Shown: positions 28,259-37,350, counted from the first letter of the stretch. The stretch is DNA of 64,000 bases from Bacillus paralicheniformis (GCF_001042485.2 NZ_LBMN02000035.1:310001-374000), one strand, 5' to 3'. A program made the numbers and translations. The notes: generated from the sequence alone by a model not told the origin.

Positions 28259-28972
28259 TCAGTCGATATTGCAGATGTCGAGCGGGCAGTTTTCACAGTC
28301 GATTTCGCGTTTTAAATAGTTGAGTTGATGAATGACGATTTTTCCTGAGTCCTCAATTGAAATGACACCGTTCTTCCGGAGGTCGCTCAGCATGCGGTTG
28401 ATGCTCTCCCTTGCGGCGGCACAGAATTTCGCCAGATCCTGGTTCGTCAGCACAATATTGATGAGAATCCCGTCGCTTCTTGTGATGCCGTAGCTGTTTG
28501 CGAGACGGATCAAGGTGGAGTAGAGCGCGCCTTTTTTACCATTCAGCAAAAGGTCGCGGATTTTCGATTGAATCTTTCGCAAATGCGTGCTCATCCATTT
28601 CATAAACTCAAACGTCAGTGCACCGTTTTGTATGAGTTCTTTTTCAAGCTTATCTTTATTGATGACCAACACTTCGCCATCAGAGAGGATCTTTGCGCTC
28701 AGCATATATTTCGCATCTTCTGTAAAAAGCGTAAGCTCCCCGACAATATCATTTTTTTTGCACATTCTGAGTGTCAGTTCTTTGCCATCGGACGTCAATT
28801 TGCCGATTTGGACAAGTCCCGACTGAATAAGATACAGTTCCTCCGCATCCATCCCTTCTTGAAAAAGGAATGTGTCCTGCCTGATTTTTCGTCGTGTACT
28901 GATTGATTCCAGCAAGTGATGCAGATCGTCTGAGAGCAAATCTGTGTCTGATTTTCTAACAGAAATATTCAT
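28259..28972 (-). CDS. fnr: Oxygen-sensing regulator Fnr
   Basis: A 237-residue Crp/Fnr family regulator. The beta-roll is at residues 20-130, the helix-turn-helix contains TNQDLAKFCAAARESINRML with the E-S-x-x-R recognition helix for TGTGA half-sites. The C terminus reads CENCPLDICNID: cysteines at 226, 229 and 234 give the C-x2-C-x4-C arrangement that in B. subtilis Fnr binds an oxygen-labile [4Fe-4S] cluster. It follows narK on the same strand with a terminator between them, so it has both narK read-through and its own promoter available. Confidence 0.95.
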   Translation of the reverse strand: MNISVRKSDTDLLSDDLHHLLESISTRRKIRQDTFLFQEGMDAEELYLIQSGLVQIGKLTSDGKELTLRMCKKNDIVGELTLFTEDAKYMLSAKILSDGEVLVINKDKLEKELIQNGALTFEFMKWMSTHLRKIQSKIRDLLLNGKKGALYSTLIRLANSYGITRSDGILINIVLTNQDLAKFCAAARESINRMLSDLRKNGVISIEDSGKIVIHQLNYLKREIDCENCPLDICNID

Positions 28973-29069
28973 TGAGCGTCACCCCTTTAGCAGTTCTTAT
29001 TTTAACGTTAAATAAGGCTGAGTGACCTTTTAAATATAAACAATATTGTGAACTTATGAATAAAGTCCC

Positions 29070-29106
29070 AAAAAAGAGCCTGAGCACATCAGCTCAAGGC
29101 TCCTTT
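29070..29106 (-). terminator. Terminator between narK and fnr
   Basis: GAGCCTGAGC (29076-29085) pairs with GCTCAAGGCTC (29092-29102) with one mismatch; on the minus strand TTTTTTGGG follows. It should limit narK transcription from running into fnr. Confidence 0.8.
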
Positions 29107-29118
29107 TGCAGGAAAGGT

Positions 29119-30303
29119 TTATAAATGGTTCGTCTTCGTTTTGGTCGATGTTTTGCTCACTTCCTGAAAATACATCCAGACCACGATCACAAAGCTGGCA
29201 AGGGCTGCTTCTGACAGCGCCATGAATCCGATCGCATAATGGCCGGTTGCCTGAAAAACGCTTGACAGGATGAGTGGCGGGAAGAATCCTCCCAAGCCGC
29301 CCATCGCTGATACAATCCCATTGACGATGCCGGCCTGATTTGAAAAATAAAGCGGCACGAGCTTAAAGATGATCCCGTTTCCAAGACCGGCGCATACGGC
29401 AACGGTTAATACCCCAAATCCGTAAAGTCCGAGGCTGGGCGAAAAGGCCAATAAAATCCCTGACAAGGTACAGCCGGCAAATACATACATCAACAGCTTC
29501 AGCGGGTTGAATTTGTCCGCGAGCCAGCCGCCGACAGGCCTCAGAAAAGTGGCGACAGCGATAAATCCGGCGGTTCTAAGCCCTGAATCAACGGGATCAA
29601 GCCCGAAATGATTAACAAGAAAGTTCGGAAGATAAATCGTAAACGCGACGAAAGATCCGAATGTAATGAAGTAAAACAAGCTTAAAAACCATAATGTCTG
29701 ATTTCGGTAGACTGCCTTCATTTGCTCTGTTACAGAAACCGTCACTTTTGTTTCTTTTCGATCTCCAAGGATAAAGTTCAATAAAGCGAATACGGCGACT
29801 AACACGATGTACATCCGCACCGTATTTTCCCACCCGGCTGTCTTTGCTACGACAGGAGCGGCAAACGTGGTAATCGCTGTACCGACGTTCCCGGCGCCGT
29901 AGATCCCATTGACAAACCCGTGTTTTTCTTTAGGGTAGTATTTCGGCAGTGATGTGACCCCGATGGAAAAGACCGCTCCGCCGATGCCGAGGAAGAATCC
30001 GCCAAGGATCAAGTCGAACAGCGAATCGGCTGTGCTGATCCAAAAAATCGGGAACAGAAGCAGCACAAAGCTGATCATGAACGTGATTCTCGCACCAAAT
30101 CTGTTTGTGTAGTATCCCAGCGGAATCCTCAGAAGCGAGCCGAGTATGACCGGAATGGCCGTGACAAGGGATATCTCGCTGTCTGTCAGGGCGATGTCCT
30201 GCTTAATGTGGGGCATTAAAGAGGAAATCAACACCCAAACCATAAATCCTGCGACTAAACTAAATGACTGCAGCGGTAATTGTATTTTTTGACGATTTAC
30301 CAT
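29119..30303 (-). CDS. narK: Nitrate/nitrite transporter NarK
   Basis: A 394-residue MFS protein of the nitrate/nitrite porter family with twelve segments. GSLLRIPLGYYTNRFGAR near residue 55 and the glycine-rich NGIYGAGNVGTAITTFAAPV and GIVNGIVSAMGGLGGFFPP are the nitrate-signature regions. It imports nitrate or exchanges it for nitrite during nitrate respiration. ATG at 30303 has AAAGGAG nine bases upstream; an earlier in-frame start at 30351 is inside the promoter. A perfect Fnr box lies at -41.5. Confidence 0.94.
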   Translation of the reverse strand: MVNRQKIQLPLQSFSLVAGFMVWVLISSLMPHIKQDIALTDSEISLVTAIPVILGSLLRIPLGYYTNRFGARITFMISFVLLLFPIFWISTADSLFDLILGGFFLGIGGAVFSIGVTSLPKYYPKEKHGFVNGIYGAGNVGTAITTFAAPVVAKTAGWENTVRMYIVLVAVFALLNFILGDRKETKVTVSVTEQMKAVYRNQTLWFLSLFYFITFGSFVAFTIYLPNFLVNHFGLDPVDSGLRTAGFIAVATFLRPVGGWLADKFNPLKLLMYVFAGCTLSGILLAFSPSLGLYGFGVLTVAVCAGLGNGIIFKLVPLYFSNQAGIVNGIVSAMGGLGGFFPPLILSSVFQATGHYAIGFMALSEAALASFVIVVWMYFQEVSKTSTKTKTNHL

Positions 30304-30355
30304 TGCGTTTTTGCTCCTTTCAAAGGGAAAAATGAATAAATCAATCAGCATGTTT

Positions 30356-30425
30356 ATCTTACAAAAAGTCTTTTAAAAACATTGTGAATTACGTCACACG
30401 GTCATTCGTTTGATTCGTGTTTAAT
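30356..30425. promoter_or_regulatory. Perfect Fnr box between divergent narK and the DUF2164-crp operon
   Basis: TGTGAATTACGTCACA (30383-30398) is a perfect TGTGA-N6-TCACA. On the minus strand TAAGAT (30361-30356) begins 21 bases away for narK; on the plus strand TTTAAT (30420-30425) begins 21 bases away for the DUF2164 gene. The symmetric spacing suggests one site activates both directions, though the plus-strand -10 box is weak. Confidence 0.75.
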
Positions 30426-30523
30426 ATCGGTAAGTGAGGGATAGTAAACGGATGTAAAAAATAAATGGTTCATTTGCGGACTTTTTCGTTTATCATGAAA
30501 ATAAAAAAAGGAGTGCCGCTTTT

Positions 30524-30763
30524 ATGTTTATAAAGCTTACGCAAGAAGAAAAACAAGCGATTATCGAGGAAATCAAACGCTTTTATGTTGAAGAAAGGGG
30601 AGAAGAGGTTGGAGACATCGCGGCGATTCAAATGTTTGAATTCGTAAAGGAAAAGCTGGGCCCTTACTTTTATAATCAGGCGCTGAAGGACAGCCGCAGA
30701 GTCGTGGAAGAGAAGGCAGCGGCGATTGAAGAAGAGCTCTTTGCGCTGGAGCGCCGCCTGTGA
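30524..30763 (+). CDS. DUF2164 family protein
   Basis: A 79-residue acidic, helical protein. LTQEEKQAIIEEIKRFYVEERGEEVGDIAA and the following FEFVKEKLGPYFYNQALKDS are typical of DUF2164, a family without known function in which the conserved DIAA and PYFYNQA parts recur. AAAAAAGGAG lies ten bases before the ATG. It is 43 bases upstream of the second Crp/Fnr regulator and probably shares its transcript. Confidence 0.85.
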   Translation: MFIKLTQEEKQAIIEEIKRFYVEERGEEVGDIAAIQMFEFVKEKLGPYFYNQALKDSRRVVEEKAAAIEEELFALERRL

Positions 30764-30806
30764 CAACGCGCTCTCCTTTAGCAAAACCGAAGGGATTGAA
30801 AGACCA

Positions 30807-31481
30807 ATGGAGTTTCTGAAGCAATTTATGATTTTCAGCGGGCTGAATGATGAAGAGTTCAAACAAATCGAGCAAATCGCGGTCAAGCGCACCTATCAGC
30901 CGAGAATGTTTGTTTTTATGGAAGGGGAAGAGAGGGAAGCGGTATTCTTCATTAAATCCGGTCTTGTTAAAGCCTTTAAAATCGATGAAGACGGCAATGA
31001 GCAAGTGATTTCGATTCTGCAAAGCGGGGATATGTTCCCCCATGTCGGCTTTTTTGACCGCTCCCCATACCCGGCAACAGCCGAAGCCGTTCAGGAAACC
31101 GAGTTGATCGTAATCCGCATCGCTGATTTTAATGAACTTTTGATGAAATATCCGGAAATGACAATAAAAGTGATGCAAATCATGGGGAAAAAGATTCTCG
31201 ATTTGCAAGAGCGGATCCAAGGTTTTATTTCAAAAGATGTCCAGCACCGCTTGACGCATGTATTAATGAAGCTCGCTGCAGAACACGGCATTCCTCAAGA
31301 AAAAGGGGTCTACATCAGCCTGCCCATTACCAATCAGGATTTTGCGAACATGGTCGGAACGTCAAGGGAAACGATTAACCGTACATTAAATGAAATGAAA
31401 AAGAAAAATCTGCTGACAGCTGACAGGAGCGGAATTTTCATACATGATACAGACTGGCTGAACGGCTGCAATGAAGGATAA
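30807..31481 (+). CDS. Crp/Fnr-family regulator without iron-sulfur cysteines
   Basis: A 224-residue regulator: beta-roll (residues 12-120, PRMFVFMEGEEREAVFFIKSG), dimer helix, and helix-turn-helix TNQDFANMVGTSRETINRTL whose R-E-T-x-x-R core predicts the same TGTGA-type half-site as Fnr. The only cysteine is five residues from the C terminus, so it cannot hold an Fnr-type cluster; its signal is unknown. Directly downstream lies the nitric oxide reductase gene, making an NO- or nitrite-responsive role attractive, like Dnr/NnrR proteins in other bacteria, though those are distant. ATG at 30807 has AAGGGA about eleven bases upstream; an in-frame start at 30726 overlaps the previous gene. Confidence 0.85.
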   Translation: MEFLKQFMIFSGLNDEEFKQIEQIAVKRTYQPRMFVFMEGEEREAVFFIKSGLVKAFKIDEDGNEQVISILQSGDMFPHVGFFDRSPYPATAEAVQETELIVIRIADFNELLMKYPEMTIKVMQIMGKKILDLQERIQGFISKDVQHRLTHVLMKLAAEHGIPQEKGVYISLPITNQDFANMVGTSRETINRTLNEMKKKNLLTADRSGIFIHDTDWLNGCNEG

Positions 31482-31486
31482 GATGA

Positions 31487-31528
31487 AGGCTTTCCATTGA
31501 ACAACAGATGGAAAGCCTGTTTTTATTT
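31487..31528 (+). terminator. Terminator of the DUF2164-crp operon
   Basis: AGGCTTTCCAT (31487-31497) and ATGGAAAGCCT (31508-31518) form a perfect 11-base stem followed by GTTTTTATTTTG. Confidence 0.88.
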
Positions 31529-31552
31529 TGTTCACAAATCCGCCATTATTTA

Positions 31553-31595
31553 AGTGATCTGGTTCACAACCGGTGTGCTACATATCCAGTATCTT
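31553..31595 (+). promoter_or_regulatory. Nitric oxide reductase promoter with Fnr/CRP-type box
   Basis: AGTGATCTGGTTCACA (31553-31568) matches TGTGA-N6-TCACA at 9 of 10 positions and ends 21 bases before TATCTT (31590-31595), so its centre is at -41.5. Either Fnr or the neighbouring cysteine-less paralogue could bind it. Confidence 0.72.
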
Positions 31596-31629
31596 AGGAC
31601 ATGCAAAATCAAAAAAGGAGTGAACCGCA

Positions 31630-33984
31630 ATGGAAGTTCAAAGAAAGACGGTGCCCGTTAAAAAAGCATCGAAAAACGGTTTTTTGAAATCTGTTCTCGT
31701 CTTTACTTTAATCGTTAGTTTTTCGGTGCTGCTTTTGGGAGGCTATTGGATCTTCAAAGGACTTGCACCAAGACCAGTTGAAGTGTCCGGGCCAAACGGA
31801 GAGGTGCTCATGACCAAATCGTCCATTTCAGGCGGTCAGGCCGTATTTCAAAAATACGCGCTGATGGATTATGGCACGATTTTGGGGCACGGATCTTACA
31901 TGGGGCCTGATTACACGGCCGAAGCCCTGAAAATCTATACGGAAGGGATGCAGGATTTTAAGGCGGAGGCACGATACGGCAAGCGCTTTAAACAACTTTC
32001 AGATGAAAAGCAGTCCACCATCCGGAATCAAGTCATCCGCGAAATGAGAAAAAACCGTTATAATCGCGCGTCAGATACATTGAAGCTGACAGATGCGCAG
32101 GTTTATGGATTGCAGCAAGTGCGTGATCATTACCGCAATGTCTTTACAAAAGGAGACGGCTGGGGGCTTGAGCCCGGTTTAATTAAAGAAAGCCACATGC
32201 CTAAACGCGACAGAGCGTGGGTTGACAGCGAAGACCAAATCACGCAGATCTCCGATTTTATCTTCTGGACGGCATGGCTTTCCAGTACATTAAGGCCTGG
32301 CGACGACATTACGTACACGAACAACTGGCCGTATGATGAAGATGCCGGAAACACGATGTAATTTGCCGCCGTTTGGTGGAGCGGCGCAAGCGTCACCATC
32401 CTGATTTTATTTGTCGGCATTATTCTATTCGTGTTTTACCGTTACAAGCTTGGAATGAAAGAGGCTTATCAGGAAGGGGCGTTTCCGGTATTTGATCTGG
32501 ATAAACAGCCGCTTACGGCGTCACAGGTTAAAACCGGAAAATATTTCGCCGTTGTGTCGCTGCTGTTTTTTGTTCAGGCCATGTTCGGAGCTTTGCTTGC
32601 CCACTATTATATTGAGCCGGACAGCTTTTTTGGGATCGATTGGATCAGGGATATGTTGCCATTCAGCATATCTAAGGGATTTCACCTCCAGCTGGCGATC
32701 TTCTGGATTGCGACTTCATGGCTCGGTATGGGCATTTATGCAGCGCCGCTTGTCGGAGGCCGCGAGCCGAAAAGGCAGGGGCTGCTTGTCGATATTCTGT
32801 TTTGGGCGCTGATCGTCCTTGTCGGCGGAAGCATGGCTGGCGAATGGCTCGGAGCGAAAGGCCTTTTAGGAAACAACTGGTTCTTATTCGGCCACCAAGG
32901 AATGGAATATATTGAACTCGGCCGCTTCTGGCAGGTCATTCTCGCACTCGGCATGCTGATATGGCTGTTTATCGTTTTCAGAGGCATTAAGAGCGGCCTC
33001 AAGCGGGAATCTGATAAAGGCGGTTTGATTCATCTGCTGTTTTATTCTTCGATCGCCATTCCGCTGTTTTACGGTGCAGCCTTTTTCTTTAATCCCGGCA
33101 CAAATATTACAATGTCGGATTTTTGGCGGTGGTGGATTATCCATCTTTGGGTGGAAGGGATTTTTGAAGTCTTTGCCGTCGTGGTCATCGGCTTTTTGCT
33201 CGTGCAAATGAACCTGGTTACGAAAAAATCGACCGTCAGAACGCTTTATTTTCAACTGACGATCCTGCTGGGGAGCGGTGTCATCGGGATCGGACATCAT
33301 TACTATTACAACGGTTCTTCCGAAGTTTGGATCGGCCTCGGTTCCGTCTTCTCATGCCTGGAAGTGATTCCTCTTACCCTGCTTGTATTGGAAGCTTATG
33401 AACAATACAAGATGATGAAAGACGGAGGCCATCATTTCCCGTATAAAGCAACGTTCTGGTTCTTGATTTCAACGGCGATCTGGAATCTGGTCGGTGCAGG
33501 GGTATTGGGCTTTTTGATCAATCTGCCTGCTGTCAGCTATTTTGAGCACGGCCAGTTCCTGACACCTGCCCACGGGCACGGGGCGATGATGGGCGTGTAC
33601 GGCATGTTTGCCATTGCTGTCTGGCTGTATACGCTACGCAATATCGCCAAAAAAGAAGCGTGGAATGATAAATGGCTGAAAATAGCCTGCTGGTCGCTGA
33701 ACATCGGCTTGTTCGGAATGGTGTTTATCAATTTGTTGCCGGTCGGTTTTCTTCAATTGAAAAAAGCGTTTGAAGACGGGTACTGGAGCTCAAGGGCGCC
33801 TGAGTTTTTACAGCAGGATACGGTGCAAACGCTGCTGACTTGGAGGGCTGTGCCGGATACGATCTTTTTAGCCGGAATCGTGATTTTGGTCATATTCAGC
33901 ATCAGAGCATTATTCCATCTCCGCAAACCGACGCATCAGGAAGGAGAAGCGCTTCCAGTTAAAGACATTGCTTCAGATGAATAG
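31630..33984 (+). pseudogene. norB: Quinol-type nitric oxide reductase (qNor), interrupted by in-frame TAA
   Basis: Quinol-dependent nitric oxide reductase turns two NO into N2O in the membrane. The frame from ATG 31630 to the stop at 33984 would be a 784-residue qNor, but codon 244 (32359-32361) is TAA. The first part has the N-terminal membrane anchor and the extracellular region ending NNWPYDEDAGNTM; after the stop the same frame goes on with FAAVWWSGAS and the catalytic subunit, including the conserved histidine regions IIHLWVEGIFEVF, GIGHHYYYNG and AHGHGAMMGVYG. All else is intact. A single substitution (for example from TCA) would explain it; a sequencing error or stop read-through are other options. 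AAAAAAGGAG precedes the ATG. Confidence 0.88.
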
Positions 33985-33990
33985 ATAAAC

Positions 33991-34025
33991 AAAAAGACAG
34001 AGGAAGTGAAATCCTCTGTCTTTTT
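33991..34025. terminator. Terminator between nitric oxide reductase gene and scdA
   Basis: AAAAAGACAGAGGA (33991-34004) pairs with TCCTCTGTCTTTTT (34012-34025), a perfect 14-base stem with A and T runs on both sides, serving both convergent genes. Confidence 0.9.
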
Positions 34026-34028
34026 ATT

Positions 34029-34742
34029 TTATTGATTGGCTTCCGCTTCAAGCCGCGGGAACAAAATATTGTTTTCCAGGTGAATGTGCTGAAAAAGATC
34101 TGTTTCCAATTCATCAAGCTTTAAGTAAGTCAGTGTATATGTTGTGCATGCCCCTTCAGGAAGGGTATAGTCATTGGTCACTTTTCTCAGTTCCTTCAAG
34201 ATGCTGCCTGCGGCTTCATGCTCTTGTTCAAGGACGTCGATCGCCTGAACCGCTTCTGCCAGGCTGTCCATTGATCGCGTCTCTTCATAGGCCGTCACTT
34301 TCGGGAAAATGAGTTCCTCTTCCTGAAAGAGATGGTGTTCCAGTTCAGTTTTCAGCTGATGGAACAATTGATGGACCTGGGCGAGTTCCGGATGATGGAT
34401 GCCGTGAACCCGGTAGACTTTTGTGACAAAGCCTGATAGTTCAGGAAGCACCTCATACAGGTAAGCATGGTGCGTATGAATCACATGGTCGATCAGCTGT
34501 GAATACGGGGCTTCACTCCAGTTCGTCTCTTTTGCGTTCAATGCCTTTGTCTCTTGATATAATGTATTGATTTTTGCTAAGATCTCTTTTTCATTTAAAT
34601 CCTGTTCTTTTATCGCCTCACCGATCGGGCGGTTGCCCCCGCAGCAAAAGTCGATGCGATATTCTTTCAGCAGCCGGCTGGCTCTTGGAAAACGCGTAAC
34701 AATATCACCTGTTTTTGTGTTTTGATCAAATACTGCTTCCAT
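34029..34742 (-). CDS. scdA: Di-iron iron-sulfur cluster repair protein ScdA (RIC/YtfE)
   Basis: A 237-residue cytoplasmic protein that restores iron-sulfur clusters damaged by nitric oxide or peroxide. The N-terminal ScdA domain has GDIVTRFPRASRLLKEY and the DFCCGG motif at about residue 31; the hemerythrin-like domain supplies HVIHTHHAYLYEVLP, VHGIHHPELAQVH, LEHHLFQEEELIFP and HLENNILFPRL with the di-iron ligands. Its place beside the NO reductase and the Fnr-type site upstream fit a nitrosative-stress role. ATG at 34742 follows GGAGGTTTTACAA. Confidence 0.92.
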   Translation of the reverse strand: MEAVFDQNTKTGDIVTRFPRASRLLKEYRIDFCCGGNRPIGEAIKEQDLNEKEILAKINTLYQETKALNAKETNWSEAPYSQLIDHVIHTHHAYLYEVLPELSGFVTKVYRVHGIHHPELAQVHQLFHQLKTELEHHLFQEEELIFPKVTAYEETRSMDSLAEAVQAIDVLEQEHEAAGSILKELRKVTNDYTLPEGACTTYTLTYLKLDELETDLFQHIHLENNILFPRLEAEANQ

Positions 34743-34781
34743 TTGTAAAACCTCCTGAAGTGTTTTTTATGCTATGGGTTA

Positions 34782-34824
34782 AATGTAACGGGTTCACCGA
34801 TGGAAAATCGTGATCTACATCACA
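34782..34824 (-). promoter_or_regulatory. scdA promoter with Fnr/CRP-type box
   Basis: CGTGATCTACATCACA (34809-34824) matches the consensus at 9 of 10 positions; on the minus strand TACATT (34787-34782) lies 21 bases downstream, so the site is centred at -41.5. Confidence 0.68.
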
Positions 34825-34907
34825 TTCGGGAAAAATGACAAAAAAAGCAATAAGTCAGAAGAAATCGGGAAATAGCTATAGATAACTTTTCATGTTGGAG
34901 GCCTGCA

Positions 34908-35279
34908 ATGGAGCATTTATCCTGGCTTACATTTACGATGCTGATTCTCGCCAGTTACCGGCTAACTCATTTGATTGTTTTTGACAAGATTACGGAGTTT
35001 ATCCGGAAACCGTTCATGAAGAAAAAGCAGACGGTTGATGAACAAGGGCATGTAGAAACGAAAAAAGTGCCGAAATCAAACTTCGGCTATTTGCTGAATT
35101 GCTATTGGTGCGCAGGGATATGGTGCGCTTTGATCATTGCTGTCGGGTATCTGATTGTCCCAAAAACGATATTCCCGTTAATTTTAATTTTATCGGTCGC
35201 AGGTGGACAGGCGATTCTTGAAACGTTTGTCGGTGTCGCAACAAAACTTGTCAGCTTTTTCTCTGATTTAAAGAAATAA
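34908..35279 (+). CDS. DUF1360 family membrane protein
   Basis: A 123-residue protein with membrane segments at the N terminus (LTFTMLILASYRLTHLIVFD) and in the second half, and the conserved LLNCYWCAGIWCALIIAVGY, the hallmark of DUF1360. Members in B. subtilis include YngL and YjcA; some are linked to sporulation, but the function is unknown. ATG at 34908 follows TTGGAGG. It is bounded by the scdA promoter and its own terminator, so is monocistronic. Confidence 0.83.
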   Translation: MEHLSWLTFTMLILASYRLTHLIVFDKITEFIRKPFMKKKQTVDEQGHVETKKVPKSNFGYLLNCYWCAGIWCALIIAVGYLIVPKTIFPLILILSVAGGQAILETFVGVATKLVSFFSDLKK

Positions 35280-35309
35280 ACCATTCCAAGCGGATGGTTT
35301 TATTTTTTT
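35278..35309 (+). terminator. Terminator of the DUF1360 gene
   Basis: AAACCAT and ATGGTTT close an imperfect stem around TCCAAGCGG, followed by TATTTTTTTG. Confidence 0.75.
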
Positions 35310-35695
35310 GACAATAAAGTGACACAAACAGCAGAGAGAACATGTCCGCTTTGTGAACTTTTTACAGCAATTTTTTCCCGGTTGCCGCATTTTAGGCAGA
35401 GGGAAGACATTATTTTGAAGAAGAATCAGGTTTTAAAATTTCGAATTGAGAGAAAAAGGAAGCACAAAGTCCCCGGTCATACTTTTTTAGCTTTTCATCA
35501 TTAGCATTCAGACCTCCCATTTCATACGAAAAGAGGAAATAGATAGATTTTCAAAACGAAAAAAACGTGAAATATGGTTGATAGACAATCAATGAATAGT
35601 TTTTTTACAATCAGTAACGTGCTACAAGCCAAGAAAGGGGTGAAAATGTCTGCCAGAAAGTGTTTTTGGAAAATAACATCATTGGAGGAAAAAGA
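35310..35695. other. bglC upstream region, no gene
   Basis: About 385 bases with no open frame that has a ribosome site. It must hold the bglC promoter, but no -35/-10 pair with good spacing and no clear cre site could be picked out by eye. Several A-rich tracts occur at 35520-35580. Confidence 0.4.
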
Positions 35696-37252
35696 ATGTC
35701 ATACATGAAACGTTCCATTTCTGTCTTCATCGCCTGCTTCATGGTAGCAACACTCGGCATCAGCGGTATCATCGCACCTAAAGCGTCTGCCGCTTCTCAA
35801 ACACCCGTTGCTGTAAACGGACAGCTCACCTTGAAAGGTACGCAGCTCGTCAATCAAAAAGGAAAAGCGGTTCAGCTGAAAGGAATCAGTTCACACGGGC
35901 TGCAGTGGTATGGCGATTATGTCAACAAAGACTCGTTAAAATGGCTGAGAGACGACTGGGGCATCAATGTCTTCCGCGCGGCTATGTATACGGGTGAAGG
36001 CGGCTATATTGACAATCCGTCGGTTAAAAACAAAGTGAAGGAAGCCGTCGAAGCGGCAAAAGAACTCGGAATCTATGTGATCATCGACTGGCACATACTG
36101 AGCGACGGCAATCCAAACCAAAACAAAGCGAAAGCAAAAGAGTTTTTCAACGAAATGTCAAGGCTTTACGGCAAGACGCCAAACGTCATTTTTGAAATTG
36201 CCAACGAGCCGAACGGCGATGTCAACTGGAACCGTGACATTAAACCTTACGCTGAAGACATTTTGTCCGTGATCCGCAAAAATTCTCCGAAAAATATTGT
36301 GATCGTTGGGACAGGCACTTGGAGCCAAGATGTCAACGATGCGGCGGACAATCAGCTGAAAGACGGCAATGTCATGTACGCGCTTCATTTTTATGCGGGT
36401 ACGCACGGTCAGTCTTTGCGAGATAAAGCAGACTATGCACTCAGCAAAGGAGCGCCGATTTTCGTCACAGAATGGGGAACGAGCGATGCTTCCGGAAACG
36501 GCGGTGTCTACCTCGACCAATCCAGGGAGTGGCTGAAATATTTAGACAGCAAAAAAATCAGCTGGGTAAACTGGAGCTTGTGCGACAAACAAGAGTCGTC
36601 AGCTGCTTTAAACTCCGGCGCCTCTAAAAAGGGAGGATGGTCTCAATCCGACTTATCCTCATCAGGTAAATTCGTCAGAGAAAACATCCGCAGCGGATCA
36701 AACGGTTCGTCAGGAGACTCTGGATCGGATTCGAAAGGGTCAGATCAAAAAGACCAGAAAAAGGATCAGGATAAACCAGGTCAAGACAGCGGCGCTGCAG
36801 CCAACACGATAGCAGTACAATACAGAGCGGGGGACAACAATGTAAACGGCAACCAAATCCGCCCTCAGCTCAACATTAAAAACAACAGCAAAAAAACCGT
36901 GTCTTTAAATCGAATCACTGTCCGCTATTGGTATAAAACGAATCACAAAGGACAAAATTTTGACTGCGACTATGCCCAAATCGGCTGCAGCAAAATCACG
37001 CACAAATTCGTCCAATTAAAAAAAGCGGTAAACGGAGCAGACACGTATCTTGAAGTAGGATTTAAAAACGGTACATTAGCGCCGGGTGCAAGTACAGGCG
37101 AAATCCAGATCCGTCTTCACAATGACAACTGGAGCAATTATGCCCAAAGCGGCGACTATTCATTTTCTTCAGGTTCAAACACGTTTAAAAATACGAAAAA
37201 AATCACGTTGTATGAGAATGGAAAACTGATTTGGGGCGCTGAACCTAAATAA
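35696..37252 (+). CDS. bglC: Secreted endo-1,4-beta-glucanase, GH5-CBM3 (BglC/EglS)
   Basis: A 518-residue secreted cellulase that cuts internal beta-1,4 bonds. A Sec signal peptide ([20 protein letters not shown] up to about the ASA at residue 33) is followed by a GH5 catalytic domain (to about residue 335) with the acid/base Glu in [14 protein letters not shown] and the nucleophile Glu in [14 protein letters not shown] Ser/Gly/Asp/Lys linker (residues 335-370) leads to a C-terminal CBM3 cellulose-binding domain beginning [17 protein letters not shown] at 35696 has GGAGG seven bases upstream. It is followed by ynfE as in B. subtilis. Confidence 0.95.
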   Translation: MSYMKRSISVFIACFMVATLGISGIIAPKASAASQTPVAVNGQLTLKGTQLVNQKGKAVQLKGISSHGLQWYGDYVNKDSLKWLRDDWGINVFRAAMYTGEGGYIDNPSVKNKVKEAVEAAKELGIYVIIDWHILSDGNPNQNKAKAKEFFNEMSRLYGKTPNVIFEIANEPNGDVNWNRDIKPYAEDILSVIRKNSPKNIVIVGTGTWSQDVNDAADNQLKDGNVMYALHFYAGTHGQSLRDKADYALSKGAPIFVTEWGTSDASGNGGVYLDQSREWLKYLDSKKISWVNWSLCDKQESSAALNSGASKKGGWSQSDLSSSGKFVRENIRSGSNGSSGDSGSDSKGSDQKDQKKDQDKPGQDSGAAANTIAVQYRAGDNNVNGNQIRPQLNIKNNSKKTVSLNRITVRYWYKTNHKGQNFDCDYAQIGCSKITHKFVQLKKAVNGADTYLEVGFKNGTLAPGASTGEIQIRLHNDNWSNYAQSGDYSFSSGSNTFKNTKKITLYENGKLIWGAEPK

Positions 37253-37261
37253 CGGCACTTT

Positions 37262-37290
37262 AACGGACACCGAATTTGGTGTCCGTTTTC
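37262..37290 (+). terminator. Terminator of bglC
   Basis: AACGGACACC and GGTGTCCGTT form a perfect 10-base stem with a GAATTT loop and a short T-rich tail. Confidence 0.88.
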
Positions 37291-37350
37291 GTATATATTA
37301 TAATGGAAGGAATGAGGAATATTTTTGTAAACATGAAAGGAGATGGATGT

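Noticed and set aside
35319-35504. 61-codon plus-strand frame with a C-x-x-C pair (CPLC)
   Set aside because: No ribosome site and no recognisable similarity; most likely chance within the bglC leader.
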